Shown in pieces: positions 32,313-41,691 of a stretch of DNA of 64,000 nucleotides. Both the position numbers and the translations under genes were made by a program. Origin of the DNA: Rhodovulum sp. 12E13 (GTDB lineage: Bacteria > Pseudomonadota > Alphaproteobacteria > Rhodobacterales > Rhodobacteraceae); contig NZ_QPLK01000001.1 of the NCBI RefSeq assembly GCF_003340565.1, forward strand, positions 1-64,000, given 5' to 3'. Position 1 is the stretch's first letter; every line of letters starts with the position of its first letter. The notes under the pieces are model-generated. The model saw only the letters and a program-made list of their open reading frames with translations. It ran no database searches and was not told the DNA's origin.

Positions 32313-33758
32313 ATGACCATTTCCTCCTCGCTCAACGCCGGCGTCTCTGGCCTGGCGAGCAACGCCAGCCGGCTTTCCACGATCTCCGACAACATCGCCA
32401 ATTCCAGCACGATCGGCTACAAGCGCGCCGAGACGACGTTTCGCGCGCTCGTCACCTCGCCGGGATCGGGCAGCTACACGGCGGGCGGGGTCAGCGTGGT
32501 CACGAGCCGCGCGATCGACCAGGAGGCGGGGCTGCGCACCACGTCGAACTCTACCGATCTCGCCGTGCGCGGCCGCGGCTTCCTGCCGGTCACGCCGATC
32601 TCGAGCCTCGGCACGCCGCTCGCGAATTACCCGCTCAACCTTGCGACCACAGGCTCCTTCCGGACCGACGACGAGGGTTACCTCGTGACGGACACGGGTT
32701 TCGTCCTGATGGGCTGGCCCGCCGCCGCCGACGGCTCGATCCCCGATTTCGCGCGCGATACCGGCGACGGGCTGCGCCCGGTGCAGATCAACGTCAACCA
32801 GGCCACGGGGGAGCCGACGACCGAGGTCTCTCTCGGGCTGAATCTGCCGGCCACGGAAACCGAGTTTCCGGAAAACCCGCTGACCGGCCCCCTCGAGCCA
32901 TTCGTGCTTCCGGTGGAATACTTCGACAACCTCGGCCGTTCTCAGACGCTGAGCATGGAGTTCCTGCCGTCACAGCCCGCAGCGGCCGGCGACCCTGCGA
33001 CCAACGTCTGGAACCTGACGATCCGCGACAGTGCCTCGACGTCGAACGCCGACCCCAACGGCAACGCCATCGTCGGGCTCTTCCGGGTCGAATTCAACAA
33101 CGACCGTGCGACCGGCGGCACGATCGACAACGTGACCGCGGTGAACGCCTACGAGGACGGCACCGCCCTGGCCGCTGCCGACTTGCCGGCGACCCTCGCG
33201 GGCGGCCCCACCGTCGACTGGACATGGGACACGGCGAACGGCGACCTGTCGATCAACGTAGGCGCGACGAACGATGTCGCCCAGGGCATCATCGGCGGGC
33301 CGATCACCCTCAACATCGGCGCGCCCGAAGAGCCCGGCAAGCTGACCCAGTATTCCGAGAGTTTCTCGCCGAATTTCGTCGGCAAGGACGGCTCCCCGGT
33401 GGGCGGCCTGCAGAACGTCGAGGTCGATCGCAACGGCTTCGTCAAGGCCAACTTCGACAACGGGCTGACGCGCACGGTCTTCCAGATTCCGCTCGTCGAC
33501 ATGCCCAATCCCAACGGCCTGGTGCCGCAGGACGGGCAGACCTACCTGCCGTCCACCGATTCGGGCAGTTTCTTCCTCTGGCGGGCAGGCGATGGCGCCA
33601 CCGGCGACATCGTGAGCTACGCTCTCGAGGAATCGGCCACCGACGTCGCGGGCGAACTCACCGCCCTGATCGAGACGCAGCGCGCCTACTCGTCGAACGC
33701 CAAGGTCATCCAGACCGTCGACGAGATGCTGCAGGAGACCACCAACATCAAGCGGTGA
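32313..33758 (+). CDS. flgE: Flagellar hook protein FlgE
   Basis: Secreted structural protein of the hook, 481 aa. N-terminal heptad region SSLNAGVSGLASNASRLSTISDNIANSSTIGYKRAE shows the classical rod/hook signature (given here as its first and last parts, residues 4-40). The centre is the beta-rich D1/D2 region (TLSMEFLPSQPAA; VNAYEDGTAL). The C-terminus ELTALIETQRAYSSNAKVIQTVDEMLQ, as a helical pair, is diagnostic. The 120-bp leader contains AAACT-ccgacga-AGTTT, but no sigma-28 or sigma-54 site I would defend. The following flgK starts 23 nt after the stop. Confidence 0.96.
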   Translation: MTISSSLNAGVSGLASNASRLSTISDNIANSSTIGYKRAETTFRALVTSPGSGSYTAGGVSVVTSRAIDQEAGLRTTSNSTDLAVRGRGFLPVTPISSLGTPLANYPLNLATTGSFRTDDEGYLVTDTGFVLMGWPAAADGSIPDFARDTGDGLRPVQINVNQATGEPTTEVSLGLNLPATETEFPENPLTGPLEPFVLPVEYFDNLGRSQTLSMEFLPSQPAAAGDPATNVWNLTIRDSASTSNADPNGNAIVGLFRVEFNNDRATGGTIDNVTAVNAYEDGTALAAADLPATLAGGPTVDWTWDTANGDLSINVGATNDVAQGIIGGPITLNIGAPEEPGKLTQYSESFSPNFVGKDGSPVGGLQNVEVDRNGFVKANFDNGLTRTVFQIPLVDMPNPNGLVPQDGQTYLPSTDSGSFFLWRAGDGATGDIVSYALEESATDVAGELTALIETQRAYSSNAKVIQTVDEMLQETTNIKR

Positions 33759-33781
33759 TCCGCCAGCCCCGGGGGTGATTC

Positions 33782-35269
33782 ATGAGCCTGTCCTTCGCCC
33801 TGTTCAACGCCGCGAGCGGCCTGCGTGCCCAGGGGCGCGCGGCCGAACTCGTCTCGGGCAACGTCGCCAACGCTCTCACGCCCGGCTACGCCCGGCGCGA
33901 ACTGATGCTCACGACCGATATCGTGGGCGGCAATGGCGGCGTGCGCGTCTCGGGCATCTCGCGGGTCGTCGATCCGGTCGTGCTGGCCGACCGGCGTCTG
34001 GCCGAGGCCGGTGCCGGCCGCGCCGACACGCTCGCCCGGGCGCTCAAGTCGGTCGAGCAGGCCATCGGCGAGCCCTCCGACCCGGGTTCCCTGTCCGAGC
34101 TGGTCGCGCGGTTCTCGTCTCGACTGATCGAAGCGTCGAGCCAGCCGGACTCGGAGTTGCGCCTGCGCCAGGCGGTCGCCGCGGCACGCGGGCTGGCAGA
34201 GGGGGTCGCCTCGACCGGTGCCGCGATACAGCAGATGCGGAGCCGTGCGGACACCTCGATCGCGGGGATGGTCGAGCGGGTGAACACGGCGCTGCAGCAG
34301 GTCGACACGCTCAACGACCAGATCCTGCGCCTCGGCGCGAAATCGCGCGACAGCTCCGCCCTGCAGGAGGCGCGCCAGCAGGCGATCGATTCCATCGCCG
34401 AGATCCTGCCGATCCGTGAAGTGCAGCGCGCCAACGGGGCGGTCGCGCTCTTCACGGGCAACGGCGCCACCCTGCTCGACGGCCGCGTCTGGGAGCTCGG
34501 CTTCACCGCGGCCGGCACGGTCCAGCCCGAGATGACGGTGGAGGCCGGGGCGCTCTCCAGCCTCACCATCGGGGGTGTGTCGGTCGACCCGACCGGCGAC
34601 CGCTCCCTCCTCGGCGCGGGCGCGCTGATGGCCCAGTTCGAGCTGCGCGACATTGCCGGCCCGGAGGCGCAGCGCGCCATCGACGCGATCGCCCGCGATC
34701 TCGTCGAACGGTTCCAGGATCCCGCGGTCGACCCCAGCCTCGGTGCGGGCGTGCCCGGCCTCTTTACCGATGGGGGCCTTGCCTTCGACCCCGCCGCTCC
34801 GCCGCCGCCGTTGCCGCGCCCCTATCCCGAGGAAGGGCTGGCGCAGCGGTTGTCGATCAACCCCCGCATCGCCGCCGACGGGGCGGACGAGGTCTGGCGA
34901 CTGCGCGACGGCCTCGGGCCGGCGGCGGCACCCGGGCCGGTGGGCGACCCATCGCTGATCGTCGCGCTCGGCGAGCGCCTGGGCGAGGCCAGGCCGGTCG
35001 CGTCCGGCCCCCAGCAGGGGCAGGAACGCGGCTTCGCCGAGCAGGTCGCGCTTTTCCTCAGCGGCGTCGCCACGACGCGGCAGGCCCGCGAGGGCGAGGC
35101 CGCGTTCGAGGGGGCCCGCCTCGCCGGCTATCGCGAGGCCGAGGCGGCCGGCGGCGTCGATACCGACGACGAGATGCAGAAGCTGCTGGTGATCGAGCAG
35201 AACTATGCTGCCAACGCCCGGGTGATCCAGACGATCGACCTGCTGATGGACGAATTGAGGAGGATCTGA
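33782..35269 (+). CDS. flgK: Flagellar hook-associated protein 1 FlgK
   Basis: Junction protein between hook and filament, 495 aa. The N-terminal rod signature is FALFNAASGLRAQGRAAELVSGNVANALTPGYARRE (residues 5-40; motif split). A helical D1 region has VEQAIGEPSDPGSLSELVARF and QVDTLNDQILRLGAKSRDSS, and the C-terminus reads LLVIEQNYAANARVIQTIDLLMDEL. FlgK proteins in this order run about 480-500 aa, so it is complete. It sits 23 nt after flgE and 1 nt before flgL, forming an obvious translational unit. Confidence 0.94.
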   Translation: MSLSFALFNAASGLRAQGRAAELVSGNVANALTPGYARRELMLTTDIVGGNGGVRVSGISRVVDPVVLADRRLAEAGAGRADTLARALKSVEQAIGEPSDPGSLSELVARFSSRLIEASSQPDSELRLRQAVAAARGLAEGVASTGAAIQQMRSRADTSIAGMVERVNTALQQVDTLNDQILRLGAKSRDSSALQEARQQAIDSIAEILPIREVQRANGAVALFTGNGATLLDGRVWELGFTAAGTVQPEMTVEAGALSSLTIGGVSVDPTGDRSLLGAGALMAQFELRDIAGPEAQRAIDAIARDLVERFQDPAVDPSLGAGVPGLFTDGGLAFDPAAPPPPLPRPYPEEGLAQRLSINPRIAADGADEVWRLRDGLGPAAAPGPVGDPSLIVALGERLGEARPVASGPQQGQERGFAEQVALFLSGVATTRQAREGEAAFEGARLAGYREAEAAGGVDTDDEMQKLLVIEQNYAANARVIQTIDLLMDELRRI

Positions 35270-35270
35270 C

Positions 35271-36278
35271 GTGACGCCCGACTTCATGACCGTGGGTGAT
35301 TACGCCCGCCAGCTCGTCCAGCGCCGCCAGAACGCCGAGGTGCGCGCCCAGATGGATCGCCTGCTCGCCGAGACCGGCAGCGGAAAGACGGCCGACCTGC
35401 CCGGCGCGCTGCGCGGCGACTTCACCCGCCTCGCCGCGTTCGAGCGCGACCTCGCCGATCTCGCCGCCTTCGAGACCGCGGGCGCCGAATTGCGCATGCG
35501 GATGGAGGCCGCGCAACGTGCGCTCGGCAGCGTGCAGGACGACACCAAGGCCTTCGCCGGGGACCTCATGAACGCGCCCATCGGCCAGGCGCTGGGCCTC
35601 GACGTTCTGGCCGACGACGCGCGCGGCCGTTTCGAGGCGACGGTCTCGCGGCTGAACACCACGGTCGCCGGGCGGACGGTCTTTGCCGGCATCGCCACCG
35701 ACGGCCCGGCACTCGCCCCGGCGGAAGGCATGCTCGCGACGCTCGAGGCGCTTGTATCGGCCGCGCCGGATCCTGCCTCGGCCGAGAGCGCCGTCCGCGA
35801 CTGGTTCGCTCCCGGCGGTGGGTTCGACACGGCGGGCTATCTTGGCGATACGACGCCCGTGCCCGACCAGCCGATCGGCCCGGGCGCGCGGCTTGGCCTG
35901 TCGGTCACGGCCGAGGATGCAACGATCCGCAACACGCTCGCCGCGCTCGCAGTTGCGGCGTTTTCGGGCACCGGTCCGATGGCCGGCTCGCCATCGGCAC
36001 AGCAGGAGCGCCTCGTCAACGCAGGCCTTGCGCTGCACGACGCGCAGACGGGCCTGTCGGAGCTGCGCGGCCGTATCGGCGCCGGCGAGGCGCGACTCGA
36101 CGAGGTGGCGACCCGCAACGCCGCCGAGACCTCGGCTCTCGAGATCGCCCGCAGCGGCCTGACCGACGTCGACATCTACGACAAGGCGACCGAACTCGAG
36201 GCGGTCCAGGGCCAGCTCGAGCTGCTCTATGCCATCACCGCGCGCAGCGCCCGGCTGAGCCTGGTCTCCGCGCTCTGA
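35271..36278 (+). CDS. flgL: Flagellar hook-associated protein 3 FlgL
   Basis: Second hook-filament junction protein, 335 aa, flagellin-like. The N-terminal helix is FMTVGDYARQLVQRRQNAEVRAQMDRLLAE. The C-terminus, IARSGLTDVDIYDKATELEAVQGQLELLYAITARSARLSL, is the flagellin_C type pairing helix (described as a block, residues about 285-325). The GTG at 35271 is taken as start since AGGAGG lies 7 nt upstream (35258-35263); an ATG five codons later is the alternative. The short N-terminal conserved helix compared with enteric FlgL is usual for this order. Confidence 0.9.
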   Translation: MTPDFMTVGDYARQLVQRRQNAEVRAQMDRLLAETGSGKTADLPGALRGDFTRLAAFERDLADLAAFETAGAELRMRMEAAQRALGSVQDDTKAFAGDLMNAPIGQALGLDVLADDARGRFEATVSRLNTTVAGRTVFAGIATDGPALAPAEGMLATLEALVSAAPDPASAESAVRDWFAPGGGFDTAGYLGDTTPVPDQPIGPGARLGLSVTAEDATIRNTLAALAVAAFSGTGPMAGSPSAQQERLVNAGLALHDAQTGLSELRGRIGAGEARLDEVATRNAAETSALEIARSGLTDVDIYDKATELEAVQGQLELLYAITARSARLSLVSAL

Positions 36279-36343
36279 GGCCCGACACCTGTCGCCGGCC
36301 CGCCACGCGGGACCGGCACGCTTCCAGAAAGGGGGCATCGCCG

Positions 36344-37516
36344 ATGCGATATGGAACGATACCTGCAGAGGGTCGCACGTCGCGCCCTCTCTGGCGGCAG
36401 ATTGCGACAGCGGCGGCGGTGGCCGCGCGGATGTGCCTCGCTCTCGCCGTGTGGTCGGCGGCCGCGACGGCCTCGCCCATCCGCCTGAAGGACCTCGTGG
36501 AATTCGACGGCGTGCGCGGCAACGACCTCGTGGGGTACGGTCTCGTCGTCGGTCTCAACGGCACGGGCGACGGTATCCGCAACTCGCCCTACACCGAAGA
36601 GATCATGTCGAACATCCTCGAGCGCCTCGGGGTGAACGTGACAGGCGAGCAGTTCCGGCCCGCCAACGTGGCTGCGGTCTTCGTCACGGCGACCCTGCCG
36701 CCCTTCGCCCGCGCCGGCTCGCAGATCGACGTGACCGTCTCTGCCATAGGCGATGCGTCGAGCCTGCTCGGCGGAACGCTCGTGATGACGCCGCTCACCG
36801 CGGCCGACGGCCAGATCTACGCGGTGAGCCAGGGTACGGTGATCGCCGGTGGCGCGGCGGCCGAGGGCGAGGCAGCCGCAGTGGTACAAGGCGTGCCAAC
36901 TTCCGGCGTGATCCCTGCCGGCGCGCGAGTCGAGCGCGAGATCGACTTCGATTTCTCGCAACTCGCGACCATGCGGCTGGCCCTGCGCGAGCCCGATTTC
37001 ACCACTGCCGGCCGGATCGAGACGGTCATCAACGGGGCCTTCGGCGCGCCGGTGGCCCGGATGCTCGACGCCGGCACCGTTCAGGTCGACGTGTTGTCGA
37101 CCGGCGCGCGCTCCCCCGCCCACGCGATCGGCCTGATCGAGAACCTTGCCGTCGAGCCGCAACGGCGCGCGCGCGTCGTCGTCGACCAGCGTTCGGGCAC
37201 GATCGTGATGGGCGAGGACGTGCGGATCAGCCGCGTGGCGGTCGCCCAGGGCAACCTCACCCTCCGCATCGAGGAGACGCCGCTCGCCGTGCAGCCCAAC
37301 CCCTTCGCGCCCGGCCAGACCGTGATTGTGCCGCGCACGCAGGCCCAGATCGAGGAGGAACCGGGGATCGGTCTCGCCGAGGTGCCGACGACCACCTCGC
37401 TGTCGGACGTGGTCGAGGGCCTGAATGCGCTGGGCGTGGGGCCTCGCGACATGATCGACATCCTCAAGAGCATCAAGGCCGCGGGCGCCCTGCACGCCGA
37501 GTTCATCGTGCGGTGA
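36344..37516 (+). CDS. flgI: Flagellar P-ring protein FlgI
   Basis: Periplasmic P-ring subunit, 390 aa, exported by Sec. The signal peptide CLALAVWSAAATAS ends near residue 44 of this start, then the mature SPIRLKDLVEFDGVRGNDLVGYGLVVGLNGTGDG, and the conserved IRNSPYTEEIMSNILERLGVN, VTATLPPFARAGSQIDVTVSAIGDA and C-terminal TTTSLSDVVEGLNALGVGPRDMIDILKSIKAAGALHAEFI (all listed as motif blocks). The 29 residues before an internal ATG (36431) are Arg-rich; that ATG gives a more normal signal peptide and may be the true start. Last flagellar gene here, convergent with the dgcN-like gene. Confidence 0.95.
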   Translation: MRYGTIPAEGRTSRPLWRQIATAAAVAARMCLALAVWSAAATASPIRLKDLVEFDGVRGNDLVGYGLVVGLNGTGDGIRNSPYTEEIMSNILERLGVNVTGEQFRPANVAAVFVTATLPPFARAGSQIDVTVSAIGDASSLLGGTLVMTPLTAADGQIYAVSQGTVIAGGAAAEGEAAAVVQGVPTSGVIPAGARVEREIDFDFSQLATMRLALREPDFTTAGRIETVINGAFGAPVARMLDAGTVQVDVLSTGARSPAHAIGLIENLAVEPQRRARVVVDQRSGTIVMGEDVRISRVAVAQGNLTLRIEETPLAVQPNPFAPGQTVIVPRTQAQIEEEPGIGLAEVPTTTSLSDVVEGLNALGVGPRDMIDILKSIKAAGALHAEFIVR

Positions 37517-37661
37517 CGGTCGCGGCCCGCGTGCGGCGCGGATGCGGCGTGCGACGCCGGTGGCGCGTCCCTGCACCGATCGTGCGGGCGCCGGTCTGCG
37601 GTATCGGGCTTCGGCCGGCCGGGCCGGGTCCGCGCGTGCCGAGGGCCTGAATCGCGCGGGA

Positions 37662-38696
37662 TCACCCGGCCAGGGCATCGGCCAGCGGGGCGGCGCCGAA
37701 GCGCACCGGGTCGGTCGCGGGCAGTCCGGTCTGCGCGGTCACCCGTTCGGTCGCCTGCCAGGCCTCCTCGTCAGACAGGCCACGGGTGTTGAGCGCGATG
37801 CCGACGACGCGCGCCTGCGTCAGCGCCCCGGCCGCACCGGCCAGCGCCTCGTAGAGGGCGACCACCTCCGGTAGCGGCGGCACGCGCACATGCTCCAGCG
37901 TGTCGAGATGCTCCATGTGGGCGCGGTGGCACAGGATCATCCGGTTCGCGCAGGAGCCGCGCAGCAAGGGCAGCGTCGCCGTCGAGCCCGGGTGCAGGAG
38001 CGAGCCCTGCCCCTCGATGATCTGGATGGCGCGCTCGCCCGCCTCGAGCACCATGCGCTCGACCGCGCCGCTGGCGTGATCCACGCGGAAGGCGTCGAGC
38101 GGGATGCCACCGCCGCTGATCGCGATGCCGATCTGGCCGGTGGCGAGAAACGCCGCATCGTCGCCCCGCTCGCGCAGGCAGCGCCAGAGCTCGAGCCCCG
38201 CGGTCATCTTGCCGATGGCCATGTCGGTGCCGACCATGAGACAGCGGATATTGCCGAGCCCTGCCGCCCGGCCCGAGGCGATGGGCGGCGGCTCGCCCGG
38301 CGGCGTGCGGATGTCCCATACCCACTGGCCGTGGCGCAGGCGGCCCTCGAACCGCGGCGCGAGCGCGTCGTGCAGCCCGTTGACGACCGACAGGCCCCGC
38401 GCCACCGCCTCGTCCAGCATCGCGACCCAGTCGGGCGGCAGCCGTCCGCCCGAGGGCGCGGTGCCGAGCACGAGCACCTGCGCCCCCCGGTCGATCGCCT
38501 CCGACAGCGCGGCGACCACGGGGATGTCGTGGCCCACCCCGAAGAAATCGCCGGCCGTGCGGCCCGCGGCGTGGCTGTCGATCACCGCGGCGACCGGGTT
38601 TTTCCCGTAGCGAACGATGCCCTCCGACATCTTGGCGTTCAGCTGGCCGAGGGTGGCCTCGGTGAAGAGGGCGATGCGCAGGTCGGGGTCAAGCAT
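37662..38696 (-). CDS. dgcN: DgcN-like DUF1611 protein (N-acetyltransferase of D-glutamate catabolism type)
   Basis: A 344-aa P-loop protein of the DUF1611 family. Visible are an N-terminal Rossmann half (PVAAVIDSHAAGRTAGDFFG) and a P-loop VGTDMAIGKMTAGLEL, followed by FLATGQIGIAISGGGIPLD and IIEGQGSLLHPGSTATLPLL. In marine bacteria a dgcN-dgcA pair was reported to acetylate D-glutamate and then racemise N-acetyl-D-glutamate (established elsewhere, from memory). The downstream position after the dgcA-like gene with an 8-nt overlap reproduces that pairing. Assignment of substrate here is inference; older names for the family are misleading. Confidence 0.82.
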   Translation of the reverse strand: MLDPDLRIALFTEATLGQLNAKMSEGIVRYGKNPVAAVIDSHAAGRTAGDFFGVGHDIPVVAALSEAIDRGAQVLVLGTAPSGGRLPPDWVAMLDEAVARGLSVVNGLHDALAPRFEGRLRHGQWVWDIRTPPGEPPPIASGRAAGLGNIRCLMVGTDMAIGKMTAGLELWRCLRERGDDAAFLATGQIGIAISGGGIPLDAFRVDHASGAVERMVLEAGERAIQIIEGQGSLLHPGSTATLPLLRGSCANRMILCHRAHMEHLDTLEHVRVPPLPEVVALYEALAGAAGALTQARVVGIALNTRGLSDEEAWQATERVTAQTGLPATDPVRFGAAPLADALAG

Positions 38697-39729
38697 CGTG
38701 CAGGCGCCCTCCGTGGCCGGGTCTCTCGCCCGGCAGCACGCGGCCGCCCTCGAGGGGCACGCCGGTCGCGGGATCCGGGGCGAGGTTGAGGTGGGAGTCG
38801 AGGTCGATGTAATCGAACAGTTCCGACAGGGCGGCGCCGGCGGCGATGGAGATCGAGCTTTCGCCCATGCAGCCGATCATCGTCTCCAGCCCATGGGCGC
38901 GGGCCGTGGCGACGATGCGCAGCGCCTCGGTGAGGCCGCCGCATTTCATCAGCTTGAGGTTCACCCCGTCGACGGCCTGCGCGAAGGCCGGAATGTCGCC
39001 CGACATGCGGCAGGATTCGTCGACGAAGATCGGCAGGGGACGGTTCGCGAACAGGGCGGGAAGCTGATCCTCCGCCCCCCGCACCAGAGGTTGCTCGACA
39101 TACTCGACGCCGCGCTCGGCGAGCCACGCCATCATGTGCCGCGCCTGTTCCAGCGACCAGCCGCCATTGGCGTCGACCCTCAGGACGACGCCGGAACCCG
39201 CGGCGGCCTCGAGGACGGCGGCGAACATGGCCTTGTCGGCGTCGAGCCCTTCGGGCACGCCGAGCTTGATCTTGAGCGCGCGGGCGCCCTGGGCGAGCAG
39301 GAGGGGCACGCGCTCGCGCACCACTTCGGGCGGGTTGATGCCGACCGTCAGCGATGTGGGCACGGCCCGCCGGCCAAGGCCCAGCAGACGGTAGAGCGGC
39401 AGGCCCGCCTGCTTCGCGCGCAGATCCCAGAGCGCCATGTCGAGCGCCGCCATCGCGCAGGGCGCCACTCCGGCCGCGCGCATCGTCGCCCATGTCGCGT
39501 GGATCGACCCGGCGTCGAGCCCACCATCGGCCACGAAGGCGCGAAGCTGGCGCTCGCCCTCGTCGGGGCTGCCCGCGCCCTCCGTGTCGCCGGGCGCCAT
39601 CTCGCCCCAGCCCGTCAGGCCGCCCTCCGAGACCGAGACGAACAGGTTGTCGGACCCGGTGATCGTGCCGCGGCTGATCGCGAGCGGGAACCGCTTGTGC
39701 AGGTGCAGGGTCCGAAAGCCGACATCCAT
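38689..39729 (-). CDS. dgcA: DgcA-like enolase-superfamily racemase/epimerase
   Basis: A 346-aa enolase-superfamily enzyme of the muconate-lactonizing/dipeptide-epimerase subgroup. Metal and acid-base motifs are complete: LKIKLG (KxK), RVDANGG (Asp), VEQPL (Glu), VDES (Asp), and NLKLMKCGG (second Lys). In the D-glutamate pathway DgcA racemises N-acetyl-D-glutamate, the product of DgcN, and the adjoining gene is the DUF1611 partner. An L-Ala-D/L-Glu dipeptide epimerase activity is the main alternative. ATG 39729 follows GGGAGGG. The gene is divergent from adenine deaminase across a 179-bp gap. Confidence 0.85.
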   Translation of the reverse strand: MDVGFRTLHLHKRFPLAISRGTITGSDNLFVSVSEGGLTGWGEMAPGDTEGAGSPDEGERQLRAFVADGGLDAGSIHATWATMRAAGVAPCAMAALDMALWDLRAKQAGLPLYRLLGLGRRAVPTSLTVGINPPEVVRERVPLLLAQGARALKIKLGVPEGLDADKAMFAAVLEAAAGSGVVLRVDANGGWSLEQARHMMAWLAERGVEYVEQPLVRGAEDQLPALFANRPLPIFVDESCRMSGDIPAFAQAVDGVNLKLMKCGGLTEALRIVATARAHGLETMIGCMGESSISIAAGAALSELFDYIDLDSHLNLAPDPATGVPLEGGRVLPGERPGHGGRLHDA

Positions 39730-39908
39730 GCGTGCTGTCCCTCCCTGCTGCCCTCCGCCCCTTCTCCTTAACGGCCTCTGGCGGCGAGCGCGAGGGGCCG
39801 CCGGGCGCACCGACCGCGCCGGCGACCCTCGTGAGGCGCAGGCCGCTGGACGGGGCGCCCACGCTCGGGGATGCTGCAAGCGATCAGGCCGGGAGCGGAG
39901 GCGGGCGC

Positions 39909-41603
39909 ATGGCGCAACTGGAACGCAGGATCGCGCAGGGGCGAGGCGACGAGGCGGCCGACCTCGTGCTCCGGGGCGGGCGGGTGTTCGATGTCGTGAC
40001 GGGAGACATGCTGGAGGGTGACGTGGCGATCTGCGGCGACACGATCGTGGGCACCTGCGCGCCTTACGAGGGGCGCGAGGTGATCGACGTCTCGGGGCTG
40101 ATCCTCGTGCCCGGCTTCATCGACACGCACCTGCACATCGAATCCTCCCTTGTCACGCCGCTCGAGTTCGACCGCTGCGTGACGCCGCGCGGCGTGACCA
40201 CCGCGATCTGCGACCCCCACGAGATCGCCAACGTGATCGGGGCCGAGGGCGTACGCTACTTCCAGGAGGCAAGCGGGCACACGCTGATGGACATCCGCGT
40301 GCAGCTCTCGTCCTGCGTGCCGTCGACCCACATGGAGACGGCCGGCGCCGAGCTGACGGCCGACGATCTCGCCGGGCTCAGGGGCCACCCCGCGGGGATC
40401 GGGCTGGCGGAATTCATGAATTATCCCGGCGTGATCCACCGCGACGCGGGCGCGATGGCCAAGCTGGCGCTGTTCGAGGGGGCGCATGTCGACGGGCACT
40501 GCCCGCTTCTCGCAGGCCGCGACCTCAACGCCTACATCGCTGCCGGCATCCGCACCGAGCACGAGGCGACGAGCGCGGAGGAGGCGCGCGAGAAGCTGGT
40601 CAAGGGGATGCGCGTGCTGATCCGCGAGGGCTCGGTCTCGAAGGACCTGCACGCGCTCCAGCCGCTGCTCACGGAGCGGACGAGCGCCTACATGTGCCTG
40701 TGCACCGACGACCGGAACCCGCTCGACATCGCCGAGCACGGGCATCTCGACTACATGATCCGCACGCTGATCGCGCTCGGCACCCCGCCGCTCGCGGCCT
40801 ACCGCGCGGCGACCCTGTCGGCGGCCGAGGCGTTCGGGCTGAAGGACCGGGGGCAGATCGCGCCCGGAAAGCGCGCCGATATCGTGGCGCTGCCGTCGCT
40901 CGAAGACTGCCGGGCCGTGCTGGTGCTGGCCGGGGGGCGCGTGGCCGACGCCGCCGCCTTCGCCATGCGGGAGGAGGTGGCGGCGGTCGGCCGCGCCTCG
41001 GTCAAGGCGCCGCGCGTCTCGGCCGAGAGCTTCGCCGACCGGTCGAACCGGGCCGAGACGCATGTGATCGGCATCCGCGAGGGGCAGATCCTGACCGATC
41101 ACCTCCTGGAGCAGGTCGAGCCCGTCGACGGCGACAAGTGCCCCGACCCGGCGCGCGATCTCGTGCGGATTGCCGTGGTGGAGCGGCACGGGAAGACCGG
41201 CAACATCGCCTGTGGCTTCGTCAAGGGGTTCGGGCTGAAGTCGGGGGCCATCGCCTCGACCGTCTGCCACGATCACCACAACATCGCCTGCGTCGGCGTC
41301 GACTATGCCGACATGGCTCTGGCGGCGAACCGGCTGGGCGAGATCGAAGGCGGCTTCGTCGTGGCACACGGCGGCGCGGTGCTGGCCGAGCTGGCGCTGC
41401 CGGTGGCGGGGCTGATGAGCCTCGCGCCCTTCGAGGAGGTCGAGGCGCGCCTGCGCGAGTTGCGCGGCGCGGCGCGGTCGCTCGGGGTGACGCTGGAGGA
41501 GCCCTTCCTGCAACTGGCCTTCCTCGCCCTGCCGGTGATCCCGGCGCTCAAGATCACCGACCGCGGCATGGTCGACGTGGAGCGCTTCGAGGTCATCGGG
41601 TGA
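39909..41603 (+). CDS. ade: Adenine deaminase
   Basis: Amidohydrolase-superfamily adenine deaminase (adenine to hypoxanthine plus ammonia), 564 aa. The metal-binding strand is [16 protein letters not shown], followed by [15 protein letters not shown] and [20 protein letters not shown]. The late Asp ligand lies in [12 protein letters not shown]. The C-terminal family domain is present ([24 protein letters not shown] and [12 protein letters not shown]), typical of the AdeC/Ade type. The ATG at 39909 has GGAG about 10 nt before it; an upstream extension is open but has unlike composition. It could supply purine nitrogen; it is not co-directional with its neighbours. Confidence 0.94.
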   Translation: MAQLERRIAQGRGDEAADLVLRGGRVFDVVTGDMLEGDVAICGDTIVGTCAPYEGREVIDVSGLILVPGFIDTHLHIESSLVTPLEFDRCVTPRGVTTAICDPHEIANVIGAEGVRYFQEASGHTLMDIRVQLSSCVPSTHMETAGAELTADDLAGLRGHPAGIGLAEFMNYPGVIHRDAGAMAKLALFEGAHVDGHCPLLAGRDLNAYIAAGIRTEHEATSAEEAREKLVKGMRVLIREGSVSKDLHALQPLLTERTSAYMCLCTDDRNPLDIAEHGHLDYMIRTLIALGTPPLAAYRAATLSAAEAFGLKDRGQIAPGKRADIVALPSLEDCRAVLVLAGGRVADAAAFAMREEVAAVGRASVKAPRVSAESFADRSNRAETHVIGIREGQILTDHLLEQVEPVDGDKCPDPARDLVRIAVVERHGKTGNIACGFVKGFGLKSGAIASTVCHDHHNIACVGVDYADMALAANRLGEIEGGFVVAHGGAVLAELALPVAGLMSLAPFEEVEARLRELRGAARSLGVTLEEPFLQLAFLALPVIPALKITDRGMVDVERFEVIG

Positions 41604-41610
41604 GACCGGA

Positions 41611-41680
41611 CAACGCCCTTGGAAGGGCGTTGCACGCGCCGCGCGGCGCGTGACAAGGCGCTTGCAAGCGCCTTCCGCCC
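41611..41680. repeat. Three-hairpin palindromic element, copy 1
   Basis: Three back-to-back perfect palindromes: 41611-41632 (10-bp arms starting CAACGCCCTT, 2-nt loop), 41633-41652 (CACGCGCCGC and its complement) and 41655-41674 (AAGGCGCTTG and its complement), then CCGCCCGG-like bases. It lies 8 nt after the adenine deaminase stop and just before the end of a convergent gene, so it may act as a bidirectional terminator. A second copy is at 54138. Differences between copies are compensatory (see findings). Confidence 0.8.
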
Positions 41681-41691
41681 GGCCCGCTCCG

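Noticed and set aside
39732-39908. N-terminal extension of adenine deaminase
   Set aside because: Open but with unlike composition, no ribosome site; the ATG at 39909 aligns with the start of the beta domain.
39730-39908. Purine riboswitch upstream of adenine deaminase
   Set aside because: No conserved pyrimidine-rich core or three-way junction pattern visible; the spacer is short and GC-rich.
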